Made by a program: the position numbers and the translations under genes
DNA from: Purshia tridentata
Taxonomy: Eukaryota > Streptophyta > Magnoliopsida > Rosales > Rosaceae
Direction: 5' to 3'
Length of the DNA stretch: 64,000 nucleotides
NCBI GenBank assembly: GCA_003254885.1
Contig: QANT01006145.1
Location: forward strand, 1-64,000
In this document: in pieces, positions 12,588-23,532 of the stretch
How positions within the stretch are numbered: position 1 is the stretch's first letter
Layout: the number at the start of each line of letters is the position of its first letter
Notes under the pieces: model-generated
The model's database searches: none
Told to the model about the DNA's origin: nothing
What the model saw: only the letters and a program-made list of their open reading frames with translations

Positions 12588-13547
12588 CTATCTTGCTTGC
12601 GTAGCAAACAACTGATGGCCTACTTTTATAGTGGAATGTAGTTGTGTGATGTGAGTGCATGCTTCTCTAATTACATAAAGGCAAATCAATACAAATATGC
12701 CTCCAAAAGCAGCAACTCGCAACATCAATCTCTCTGGTGGGGAGTTAGTGGTTAGATAAACACAATCTATGATTATCAAGACCCAACTCGAACTCTCGAG
12801 CAAAGACCTAATAATTATGAACTTTCCTGTTTTTCTTGCGCAAAGCCTGCATATGATCCTCCAACACAGAGTACTCACAACCAAAAAAGTAGTCAATGAC
12901 CATCCCCTGTAGGACACTAATTTTCCTCCCACTGTCAAAACCTCCTTACGACACACACATGATGCACACTCACCTGAAAAAGTTGATGAAACCAGAGCAT
13001 CAAAACCAGTATAGTAAGGTAAGATGATAGAATCTAGGTACAAGCTTGCATGCAAAATCCCAGAGATTGTTGATGCCTCAAAAAACACATAATTGAAGTC
13101 CTTGTCGGCTCCATTGTTGAAGGTGAGAGCAGAAATCTGAACAAGTTGGAGGATTGCCGGACCGGTGGATGAGAGAGGAAACACGGAGTTGATCTGGTGG
13201 CCCTTGGCTAGGGCCAAGATGATCAGTGGAAGGGCAATTGGACCAGAAGGCAGCAAGTATCTTTTTGACCGACCAAAACTTTGCTCTCTTCCTGATATGT
13301 GCATAACCATGATGACTAGGGTTGTCAAGTATAAAGCAGTTGTGAAGCAAAAAAGCACAATATCCACAGCAGGTGAGTAGTTTCCAGGATAAGCACTGTC
13401 ACAGAAGTAGTGGTAAGGGCAGTTGATTGGATCCAAGGTTTCTTCTACCTGCCATCTTATACATTTGAAGAATGTCAAGCTAATATCTTCCAGGGTCCAT
13501 TCAGGTTGCCGTGCTGCATATTCAGGAAGCAAAACTTGCCAATTCAT
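12588..13547 (-). CDS. Unrecognised plant multi-pass membrane protein
   Basis: Single open frame of 319 codons with ATG start, converging on RPF1 with 279 bp between stops. I do not recognise a named family. About 60 soluble residues begin MNWQVLLPEYAARQPEWTLE and include a Cys-containing stretch (DPINCPYHYFCDSAYPG). Then come about seven hydrophobic segments: VDIVLFCFTTALYLTTLVIM, GPIALPLIILALAK, a region around SSTGPAILQLVQISAL, STISGILHASLYLDSIIL, WSLTTFLVVSTLCWRIICRL, SSSWVLIIIDCVYLT and AAFGGIFVLICLYVI. The loop with CASCVCRKE is Cys-rich. No signal peptide is obvious. The frame is long, intact and strongly patterned, so it is very likely a real gene, but the function is unknown. Confidence 0.75.
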   Translation of the reverse strand: MNWQVLLPEYAARQPEWTLEDISLTFFKCIRWQVEETLDPINCPYHYFCDSAYPGNYSPAVDIVLFCFTTALYLTTLVIMVMHISGREQSFGRSKRYLLPSGPIALPLIILALAKGHQINSVFPLSSTGPAILQLVQISALTFNNGADKDFNYVFFEASTISGILHASLYLDSIILPYYTGFDALVSSTFSGECASCVCRKEVLTVGGKLVSYRGWSLTTFLVVSTLCWRIICRLCARKTGKFIIIRSLLESSSWVLIIIDCVYLTTNSPPERLMLRVAAFGGIFVLICLYVIREACTHITQLHSTIKVGHQLFATQAR

Positions 13548-15155
13548 TTTACTTTGGCCTGTGGAGCTGTGGTTTCTTCCTGAACATCCATATATATGAA
13601 GGACATTTTGTTGGGTTTTGCTCTAATAAAGAAAAACTTAGCTTACTTGGTAGTTGAGATGTTTCAACCCAAGTTGAAGCAGATGAAGAAAGACCAACTA
13701 ACTATCCTTTTATTTCCTCATCCGTAGTGGGTCTTGGGCTTATTTTATTAAAGAAAAAATCTTTATATTGCAAAAAAAAAAAGAAGGTATTTACTTTCAT
13801 AATTGTGTATAGTTACTATTTTCAAACTAATAAAGTTTTCTCCAATTGTGTTGTGACTTATTTTGTAGTTACAATAAAAAAGTAAGGAAAAATGGGTTGA
13901 GAGCAGATAGCCTGAACTTGAAGAGTGCAGAATTCTGTGGAGGTACATTTTGATGTGTAATTTGACATCGTTCCAATTTTATCGGATGTTCCCCGAAATG
14001 ATCTATAACTAAGTTTGAGTATGGAATAATTGTCCTGAGAATCAAGTTAATTGCATGATCATGTAATCCAAATAAATAAATGAAAAGTTGCAAGGTCAGG
14101 TGGGTTTTGGTAGTTGATCAAGGAAATGGAGCCATGGAGGGTGACTGGTGGTGAGTGAGGCAACTTGATTCAAAAGGGATGCTTGTTGTGTTTGGTAGGG
14201 GATTGCAAATTGGCAACTGAATTGGTGATGTATTAGAGGAGTATTAAACTGTGCTGGAGGAGTTTTCTTTTTGTACTTTAATTTTGGTCTAAGCAACAGG
14301 TTTTATAGTTGGAATTTGAACCCCAGCTGAGTGTATAAAATATAACAGAGGTGGAGTATTCGTTAAGATTCTGATAGATTATGTTATATGTAATATTAAA
14401 CAAGCTATGGTGTAAGACAAAAGAGTTCATTATGTGAATACTTTACCTAATCACAGTTTCGCATTGATGGTGAAAGACTGCATCTTTAAGAGGATTATAT
14501 TTATGAACGTACGGGATGTCTCGCAGTGGTCTACACAAATACATTGTGGAGCCTGACATCTCCAGATAAAATATTCAAACTACAACTCTACAAGTACCAA
14601 TTTGGCAACATCCAGAAAGATCACATTGCCCTCACTTTAATGGTGAAGTTAACAAAGTTACAAACATGTAATGACATTACAACATTTTGCAAATTAAAAT
14701 TGAAAAATTGAAGCTACAAGTATCAAAATAGAACTATCAAAAGCGAAATTTAATCGTAAATTTTTTAAAATATACAAAATCCAAGTCTCAAAAAGATTCA
14801 TGAGAGGCACATTGTATGTTGATAGTAATTGCTAAGAACCGTTTTAAGGGTGAATAATTTTGAATTAAAATTGTTCATCCCTTAGTGGGGTATTTATACA
14901 AATATACACAATCTCTTAGTTACATAAGGAGTAATTACACAACCACCTATATTTGCTAATATTACAAGTAAACTCACCATGAATAAGAATCCCAACACTA
15001 ATCAATCTAATGATTGGTTGGTTTTGAGAGTACACTTATGGCCTGTTTGGAAGCATATATTTTAAGGGGTGTAATTGGATTTGGGTTTCTCAAATTCAAA
15101 TCCATCTATTTGGGCTTATTTTAAAGTAATGATTTGGATTTAGTCCAAATTCTAA

Positions 15156-15784
15156 GGGCCCATTTGGATTCTTGAATTTGGATTTGGATTTGGATTTCAA
15201 ATTTATGCATTTGAAATCCATGTAATTGAAATTCTATTGTTTGGATGCAAAATTTAAAGACAAGGATTTTACAAAGTATTTCAAATTTTTATTTTTATTT
15301 TTTGACAATTTAAGAATTGAAATATATGATTAAAAATAAAAAAAGTTGTCGAAGGGTGGCCGAAAAAGTTGCCTAAAGTGGTCGGAAAAGTTGTCGGTGG
15401 ATGGTTGGAAAAGTCACCGGAAAGTTGCCGAAGGTGGCCAGAAAAGTAGCCGGAAAGTAGCCGGCGATGGCCGGAAAAGTCGTCGGAAAGTCACTGGTGG
15501 TGGCCAGAAAAATCGCCGAAAAGTCGCCGGAGGGTGGCCGGCGGTGGTTGCCGGCAATTGTGGCCGGAGGTGAGGGGGAGAGAGAGAGAGGGTGGCTATG
15601 GTGGGATTTCAAATACCTAGTTGGAGAATGTATTTGAAATTCATGGATTTAGCCTTCTCAAATCCATCTTGGATTTGGGCCAAATCCAAATACCTTCCTT
15701 TAAATTATACCAAATAGGTGGATTTGGATTTTGAAAGCTCAAATCCAAATCCAAATCCAAATCACCCCCTATCCAAACGGGCCC
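15156..15784. mobile_element. Harbinger/Tourist-like MITE with TAA target duplication
   Basis: A 629-bp non-autonomous element with terminal inverted repeats: left end GGGCCCATTTGGATTC, right end ATCCAAACGGGCCC. It is flanked on both sides by TAA (15153-15155 and 15785-15787). The 3-bp duplication and GGGCC(C/T)RTTTGGA ends suit PIF/Harbinger MITEs. Subterminal regions carry runs of TTGGAT / AAATCC hexamers in inverted orientation. The centre (about 15346-15560) is a GC-rich, imperfect repeat of GTGGCCGGAAAAGTCGCCGG type. No transposase is encoded; the open frames on both strands of the centre are repeat-derived (Arg/Lys/Gly-rich). Confidence 0.75.
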
Positions 15785-16278
15785 TAAATGGATTTGAAAG
15801 AGTCGAAACCGCGTATTTGAAATCACATCTAAAAACATGTTTTTGAAATCTCATCACCTGACTCTTTCTCTCTCTCACCTTCGGCCGCCACTGTTGGCCA
15901 CCCTTAAATGTAGTTGTTAGGGTTCAAACTTTCCATCTTACACACACTTACATAAATTCTCAACCAACTAAACTAATCATGTGTTTATGTTTCATTGTAT
16001 ATTTTGAATATTTATCCTGTATTGTTAAATATATGAAAAAAAGAATTATATTCCATATATTATTCATAATCATATATTTAAATTCCTAAACTGTCAAAAA
16101 AATAAATTTAAACTAAAATCTTTACATTCTAACTACTGGCAAAATCATATTTCATATTTTTAATCAATGTTTAAATTAAAATTTTTTAATAAAATCTTCC
16201 CCTCTAAATTTTGTATCTAAATAATAAAATTTCAAATACATTCAAATTAAAGGATATAATTTTAAAACAAGAGATTGA

Positions 16279-17098
16279 GGGCCTGTTTGGATTCTTGAAT
16301 TTGGATTTGGATTTGGATTTCAAATTTATGCATTTGAAATCCATATAATTGAAATCCCTAGATTTGAAATTCTATTGTTTGGATACAAAATTTAAAAGTG
16401 AGGATTTCACAAAGTATTTCAAATTTTTTTTTTTGACAATTTAAGAATTGAAATATATGATTAAAAATAAAAAAAGTCGTCGGAGGGTGGCCCAAAAATT
16501 CGCTAGAGAGTGGCCGAAAAAGTCGCTGGAGGGTGGCCAAAAATGTCACCTAAAAGTTACCGGAAGTGGCTGGAAAAGTCATTGGAAAGTCGCCGGAGGG
16601 TGGCTGGAGGTGGTCGCCGGCAATTATGGCTGGAGGTGAGGGAAAGAGAGAGAAGGTGGGATGGTGGGATTTCAAATACTTAGTTGGAGACATCGGAGGG
16701 TGGCCCAAAAATTCGCCAGAGAGTGGCCGAAAAAGTCGTCGGAGGGTGGCAAAAAAAGTCACCTAAAAGTTGCCGGAAGTGGCTGGAAAAGTCATTGGAA
16801 AGTAACCGAAGGTGGCCGGAAAAGTCATCGGAAAGTCGCCAGAGGGTGGCTGGAGGTGGTCGTCGGCAATTATGGCTGTAGGTGAGGGAAAGAGAAAGAA
16901 GGTGGGATGGTGGGATTTTAAATACTTAGTTGGAGAAGGTATTTGAAATTTATGGATTTAGCCTTCTCAAATCCATCTTGGATTTGGGCCAAATCCAAAT
17001 ACACTTCTTTAAATTATTCCAAATAGGTGGATTTGAATTTGAAGAGCTGAAATCCAAATCCAAATCCAAATCCAAATCACCCCTTATCCAAACGGGCT
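16279..17098. mobile_element. Second MITE of the same family, internally duplicated
   Basis: An 820-bp relative of the element at 15156. Left end GGGCCTGTTTGGATTC, right end ATCCAAACGGGCT, flanked by TGA at 16276-16278 and 17099-17101. It is longer because its GC-rich core is duplicated: the block from about 16474 to 16680 (ending with the GGTGGGATTTCAAATACTTA motif and TTGGAGA) is followed by a second copy to about 16927. No protein-coding capacity is seen. Confidence 0.7.
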
Positions 17099-18397
17099 TG
17101 AGTGTATGATGATATGCATCGTCTGCTTGGTAGAAGCTCTCCAATAAACATGAGAAAGAAGACGTACACTGTCAGTTTTCGACAGGAACATCTGGCACCC
17201 CCCCATTAGAGAAGAAGGGGGATGAAGCTGCAACTCTTGCCGTTTGACTGAAGAGACCACCGGTAGCTCAACCTCCACATAACTCAAATCATATATATTC
17301 TAGTGAAAGTCCAGTCGGCAAGGAAAAAAAGAAAAGAAAAGAGAAGGTGACAAGTGGACTGCCACCCACATACGCTTTCTTTCCTTCTTTTTTTATCTTT
17401 TTCTCAAATTTTGCGTGTTTGTTTGATCATTTGCTTAGAAAGAAGTCCGTACAAGATGCCTTTTCTTCATCTTTCGGTACAACATTTTTCTGCTCTTTTC
17501 TTGGCATAGGATAGGAAAGGCCGAAAGGGTCAGGGATCAGATATTTTTATTCCTTGTACTGTTAACCTCTTCCTATATTGGATTACAATGTCACGTGAGT
17601 GGACACATCTTGAATGAAAAACTAAAAACCAAAATCTAACGTCTAAAGTTCTAAACTCATTTTATGAAAATTTTTAGTACATAAAATAAGTTTTAGTTTC
17701 ATTTAATTCTCATCTACCTTCCTCATTTCTTTCTTCTCGTATTTTAACAAATACAACTAAATACTAAAAACTAAAACGTTATACATCCATCCTATGAGCA
17801 TAGGACAAATTGCCAAAGCTTTCCATATACATTTTCTCCATGAAAACAAAAATGTTATAGATCCTATGAGCATACTTCCAAGTTCCAATTGCCAATTGGG
17901 TACACTTATATAAATTCTCAGAACCTATGCCTCCTCTAGTGACTAATAACAAGTAAGCCAAGTTTCACTGCTCCAGTCAAAGTAAATGCTGATTGAGTTG
18001 AATTAGGAAACCTTTTTTTTTAATTATAGAGAAGAAGAGAGTTTGAAACCAAGTAATAGTATGCATGCAGAGAGAGATTTTATCCGCAGCTATCTAAGCC
18101 AACCCCAACCCTACTCACGAGTAGGAGTCAATCTTGCAAATGGTAGTTTGATTATTCAAAACTATAAAATGGAAAATGGAATAAGTCTATAAAGATTGCA
18201 ATTACAGCGCAAGACCTAGCTGTACAGCCTCTGATATTCTCGTTTAAGATAGAAGTAGAAGAACCTTCGTTTTGGTCCCCACCACCACTAGTTTTTTTTC
18301 ATTTCTTTCATTACCCCACCAGCACTAGTTTTTTCATTTCTTTCATCTCCCCACGAACGACAAAGTTCCAATATTTATATTATCGATCACACATTGC

Positions 18398-18404
18398 TAT
18401 AAAA
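18398..18404 (+). promoter_or_regulatory. TATA box of the EEP/EF-hand gene
   Basis: TATAAAA stands 194-200 bp before the ATG at 18598, leaving room for a 5' UTR of about 160 bp. No other TATA-like motif is closer in a fitting position. Confidence 0.5.
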
Positions 18405-18597
18405 GCAACCCATGAACATTAAAATCCAAGCATTTGCTTTCAATATCTGCAAGTCTGCAAGTACAACTTATAATTTAGTAAAGGTTGGAAATTTTTCCAA
18501 ACCCACCAGTCACTCGCTTTCGCATCTTGAAATCTTCAAGCAAATTTAGCAACTCCATCATCAACCAACAGTTACAGTGCTGGCAACGATTTTCAAC

Positions 18598-21500
18598 ATG
18601 GTATGTGAATGTTAGATCTCTCTCCTCTGACTCTCTCTAACTGGGTTCCTTCTGTTTTTGCTTGGATTTGTTTTCCCAGCAAGTTAGAAACTCAAATTCA
18701 GTTTTTGGGTATTGATATTTCAGGTGGCAAAGCTCAATGTCAGTAGAGAAAACGACTCTGGTCCCATCCTTAATGAGACCCTTTCGAGGACCTATAGTCG
18801 CAGCTGTGTATCAGTGTCGTCAATGGCAGAGCCAAAGCCAGAGACAGGGTTAGAGTCTTGCTTAATTTCGTGCACTACTTTCAATATCTTGGCTCCCATC
18901 TACAAACGACTCGATCAACAGGTTCTATTCTCTCCCTTTTTTGTTTAAACTCTTTTAAGTTTCTCACTGTATTTGTTTTTGGATTCTCAATTTCTCTTTG
19001 TGGTGTGAAACAGAATCAAGGCCTTCGCGAGAGCGACTTCAGAGCAGAATGGATGGCCAGGAACCAGAGGATTTTGGATTGGCTACTGTATGAATCATCT
19101 ACCATTATATGTCTCCAGGTGATATATGTGTACCCTTTTGCTCTTTTTTGCTAAATTTCTGTCTAGACCTATATACTATCTGTGAACAAAATGAACTTCT
19201 TTAAGGTTTTAAGGGCCATGGCCTTTTCCAACTATATGTCCTGACTAGCCCCTTTTTTCAAAACTAGGAGTTCTGGGTTGGAAATGAAGAATTTGTGAAT
19301 ATGTTCCTGGAGAGACTTGGTGATGCAGGCTATATCACCTTCAAGCTTGCACGAACTAACAATCGTGGAGATGGTATATTTCTATCTGTAATCGACCCCT
19401 TAATGTCAGTTTTAATACATAGGAGTATTGGACTTATCTGGCATCGTTCAGTCTTAGTTAGTTCTGACTATTACTTTGCTTTTTCATGAATCATAGGGTA
19501 AAATTTGTGGCCATTAAAATTAATATTCTAATCCCAACTTCAGTATAAGTCAGATGCTGAATAACTTGAAAGTTATGACCAAAATTGTACGTTTTTCGGC
19601 ACACTTGTAGTTTAACGTGATGGATGTATGTTTCATGCATCAGAGTTCTTTCATAACACCTGAGGGTTGGAATTGGATTGGGTTTTTCTTTTCTTTGTTT
19701 TTCTTTCCCAGCAAAAGGATGTAATAGAGATCATCTGCCACCTGTTCATTATAAATATCAGGCAATTTCAAAGCAGTTGTGCTTACGGGTTGACTGATCT
19801 TCAAGTTTGATATTCATTTACATGGGTTTCTACCACTACTGTTAACGAATTCATTTATAATTCTGAGATTGTTGTCATGATTGAAGTGAGCTTTTGCAAG
19901 CACTACTTCATGCTCTATGGCTTGACTTATTTTATTTGCTCTATACAGGTCTGCTGACTGCTGTGCGAAGGGACTGCTTCAGGGTCCTAAACTATCGAGA
20001 GTTGCTGTTTAATGATTTTGGAGACCGTGTTGCCCAGCTGTTACATGTTCAGCTAGCTTCCCCCTTTTCACAAAACCAGAAAGGCAACCTTCCACAAGAA
20101 ATTCTAATTGTGAACACCCATTTGTTATTTCCTCACGATTCCAGTCTTTCTATAGTAAGATTGCATCAGGTATGCAGAATTTCCCAAATTATCAACTTAT
20201 ATGCATCACAAGGTTTTCTAGTTGCCCTAGCAATCCCTCTGACCTTCATGCCTGATAATTTCTCTGAATAGGTTTACAAAATTTTGCAATTTGTAGAATC
20301 ATATCAGAATGAAAACAAGCTAAATCACATGCCCATCATACTCTGTGGGTGAGTCTCCTATCTTGTCTTTCTTAGTTAATTTTCCATGACAAAATATCTC
20401 TCTTGTGTAATACTATGAAAAAAACTTTAAAATGGACATCCTTTTGAAGGGGCCGGCTATCTTAACTGATAAGTCTCTTGGTGTTGCACCAAAGACCTGG
20501 TATCAATCCCTGCCTTCAAATGAAATGGAATTTTAAGGAATGGAAGGCTATCTCTTGTTGTATGGCCCATAGGTCCAGGTAGCCTCTGCTAGACCAGAGA
20601 ACAGAATGGTCATTCAAAATTTTGTTTTCTTTTATGGTCATTCAAATTTTTTGTGTAATACTTGCCGCAGTGACTGGAATGGAAGTAAGCGTGGCCATGT
20701 GTACAAATTCCTTAGATCGCAAGGGTTTGAATCAACATACGATACTGCTCATCAATACACTGATGCAGATGCCCACAAGGTTGGTGTTTTTGGATTTCAA
20801 TTTTAAGTCAGTGATTCACTTTGCTACCACTGTGTCCATTCTGTTTAATGCTTGTAATTTATATTCATTGCATATTTGTAATGTTATATCCTGCAGTGGG
20901 TTAGCCACCGCAATCATAGGGGAAACATATGTGGTGTCGACTTCATTTGGCTTTGTAATCCTAATGAGGCACGTAAGCCATTAAAGACTAGTTGGTGCGA
21001 AGCTGTTTTTGGTATATTAAGGGTGAGCAATTCAGTTACCCTATTCTATGTTATTTTGTGTAAAATATTCATTCACCCTTTTCTGCCTACTGTCTAATTC
21101 CATGCCACAAAAGGTGAGAACTAAAGAAACAAACAAAACAAGGCAGATTAGAGATAGTGCACATAAGCTCTGTTCTAAAGTACCTCCAAAATGTGCAATC
21201 TATATTACTGTGCTAGAAAGGTCTGCTTAAATGTATAGGCCGGCCACATTCATACCAACTTTTCTTTTCTCTTTTTTTGGTTTCCAGTCCCAACTTCGAA
21301 AAGCTTCGATGGCTGAAAATGATGCATTTGCCTTTTTGAAGGGGGACAGCCATGGAGATTTTATTACTTCCTCAGCTTTTTGTGAAGCACTCCATCAGGT
21401 TCGTTCATTTAGTCATTTTCCTATATAAAGTGTACATGGAAAGATGAGACTGACTTATATAACCAATTTTCAGGTTAAATTAATTGGTCATCCATCTGGA

Positions 21501-21950
21501 ATGGGTTTCCAGGAGACGAGGGATCTCTGGATCCAAGCAGACACTGATGCAAATGGTGTTCTTGATTATGAAGAATTTAAGGTAATTTGCATCCATAACT
21601 TGTGGGATTTTGAATTCCTGTATTTTCAGTTCTTAACTTGTATTAGCTTTGTCCTCATGTAATAGTCATTCTAAAGTACCATAATTAACATCTTGTTGTG
21701 ACTAACACCACTGACATTGCAGAATAGGATATGGAGTTCTACAGAGTCAGAGCAAAAGCAAAACCTCAATGGGGGTAGAGGGGAGTCTGAAAGAGGTACC
21801 GAGGAAGCCCTTGGATTCAACGTGAAGAATGCAGTTCTGTACCCCCGTGAGGTGGAGAAGGGTATATGGCCTGAAAATTACACTCTTTCTGATCATGCCC
21901 GACTCACTGTTGTACTTTCACCAGAAAAGATGTGGTGTTCTCAGCCATAG
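18598..21950 (+). CDS. Endonuclease/exonuclease/phosphatase protein with EF-hand (At1g02270-like)
   Basis: CCR4-type EEP hydrolase fused to a C-terminal calcium-binding region, the 'uncharacterized calcium-binding protein At1g02270' family; its substrate is not established. Exons: 18598-18600 (only the ATG is coding), 18724-18921, 19014-19118, 19268-19373, 19949-20169, 20272-20348, 20671-20779, 20897-21022, 21288-21398, 21474-21581 and 21723-21950, giving 463 codons. EEP motifs: ISCTTFNILAPIYKR, LQEFWVGNEEF (catalytic Glu), ILIVNTHLLFPHDSS, IILCGDWNGSKRG, VDFIWLCNPNEA and the terminal LSDHARLTVVL. Between them sits a canonical EF loop DTDANGVLDYEEF and a degenerate one, GDSHGDFITSSAF. The intron directly after ATG is unusual but in frame; the alternative is a start at MAEPKPETG (18823), still upstream of the EEP core. 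Intron 6 contains a SINE-like insert. No lesion is seen. Confidence 0.9.
20449..20601 (+). mobile_element. Possible tRNA-derived SINE in an intron
   Basis: The intron after the ILCG exon holds GGGGCCGGCTATCTTAACTG, then TCTCTTGGTGTTGCACCAAA and GGTATCAATCCCTGCC. These resemble the box A and box B of a tRNA head. The tail has AGGTCCAGGTAGCCTCTGCT, which I associate with plant Au-type SINEs. Clear target duplications were not found, so the borders are approximate. Confidence 0.45.
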
Positions 21951-23272
21951 GAATCATACTTCATGTTAAAGGCACGTGTGGATAAACATATAGTGGAGCA
22001 GAAAGGAATATATAAATCTGTGAGAATTGTGTATGGCCAACAGAGAAAAGTCTACTGGGCCACTTGTGTTTGTGGATTGGAGTCTCTAGAAGTATGGCCT
22101 GGAAAAGAAGAAAAGAGGAATTTAGAGTAGAGAATTTTCTGTATGATATTCTTGACTTCTTGTTTCAATATTACTGTTTCTCGCTGCCTTAGCCAAATTT
22201 TTCGGGCAAGGAGCTGAATGCTTAGCAAGAAACAACTGCATAGACCTATTAAAGCATGACTTGATGATGATGATTATTTTTCCTATTTATGAATCTGTTT
22301 TTGAGTTGTATTGATTTATATCTATTGGTGCTATAAACGGGTACAGGATCAAAATTTAGGGGTGCATGGTTGATGAAACTTTTTTTTTTTTTTTTTGGGT
22401 AAGATGGTTGATGAAACATTGCTTAAACAAGTTGATAAAAAGTTTAAAAACAGAAACAAACAAACTTAATTTATTACACAGGAAAAAAACGATGGACCCA
22501 CAATCACATCAAACTGCAGGCTATTGTTTGCTTCTTATTTGTTGGTATGCAAAGAAAAATCTAAGTTTGGAATATACAACAATACTAAAGTCTAAATTAG
22601 TTATTATATTTGATCAAATAAAATGACCATAGTTGCATCAAAGAATCATGCTATCTAGGTTTCAACTGCAGGATAGTAATCTACTTGGTTCATCAATCAT
22701 GCATACCTACAAATTGAATCAAAACTCTCTACATAAGAAATGACTTGATGGGTACCATTTGACATATTGTATACTTGCAAGTATACGACAAAATATTATT
22801 ACTTTTACCACTTCATTATGTATAAGCTAACCACATAGGACAAGGCTAACAAAATTAGTAAGACTTTTACCAATTTTGTTTTTCTCTCTAATAGGGGAAG
22901 GCTAATCAACCGAGTACTTTTATCAACTTTTTCTTTTGCCCAACTTATGTGGTTAGCATACATGTAATGATGTGGTGTATTTTTTTAATGTAATATTGTG
23001 GTTTAAATGAATTGAAAAGTAAAAATTGGGATGAGTAACATTTTTCTTTCATCAAAATTGTTTGCATCACAATTTAGTTATAGGCATGATTAATTTATGT
23101 AAATGATATTTGATTGATTTATTAACATCACTCATGTAATAAATAAATAAATTTGTCAAATTTTGTTGGTCAGAGAGGGAAATATTGTTAATTTAATAAT
23201 TTGACTATTCAATCCCTATTCATGATGCATAACGCGGGAAGCAGTCATACGACGAAGGCAAAAATTCCAAAG

Positions 23273-23280
23273 CCACGTCA
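23273..23280 (+). promoter_or_regulatory. CCACGTCA ACGT-core bZIP site before the first NAC
   Basis: CCACGTCA (reverse complement TGACGTGG, a G/C-box hybrid) lies about 250 bp before the ATG and 160 bp before the TATA region. Such sites bind plant bZIP factors, including stress and ER-stress types. Functional use here is inference. Confidence 0.35.
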
Positions 23281-23437
23281 GCAGAAGTTCGCTCCATTAA
23301 GTAAAGCAGAAAGCAGAGAAAGCCACAAGTCAATGAATGCCGTACTGTTATAGTGTTATTGTTGTGTTTAATCACAAAATCCCAACCAATCAACCACACT
23401 TTGCTTCAATTCTCACACTCATACATTATTTATTTAT

Positions 23438-23456
23438 TTATATATAATATATAGTT
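23438..23456 (+). promoter_or_regulatory. TATA region of the first NAC gene
   Basis: A TATATATAATATATAG stretch is found about 80-95 bp before the ATG at 23533. Confidence 0.45.
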
Positions 23457-23532
23457 TAATCAATTAATATTTAATACCCTCTTTAACATTCTGAAGAATA
23501 ATCCAAGTTGATGATCAAAGAGAGCGACGGCC

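Larger units (their letters stand above)
13548..18397. other. 5 kb intergenic region with MITEs
   Basis: Spacer between the membrane-protein gene and the EEP gene. Apart from the two MITEs listed separately, the first 1.5 kb (13548-15037) and the piece between the MITEs (15785-16278) are AT-rich without recognised content. A segment at 15041 starts GGCCTGTTTGG, like the MITE ends, and may be a truncated older member into which the first MITE inserted. The stretch 17102-18397 holds a palindromic TCACGTGA (17591-17598, G-box-like), a duplicated ATCCTATGAGCATA at about 17790 and 17860, and a repeated TTTCATTTCTTTCAT(T/C) motif near 18298 and 18335. No coding region is supported. Confidence 0.55.
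21951..23532. other. Intergenic, EEP 3' flank and promoter of the first NAC gene
   Basis: The first 350 bp should be the EEP 3' UTR. The rest is AT-rich, with a T-run at 22380-22396 and no recognised gene or repeat. Promoter motifs of the NAC gene near the end are listed separately. Confidence 0.5.

Noticed and set aside
15346-15573. Open frames on both strands in the GC-rich MITE core
   Set aside because: Arg/Lys/Gly-rich translation comes from the minisatellite; there is no domain and the same sequence is open on both strands.
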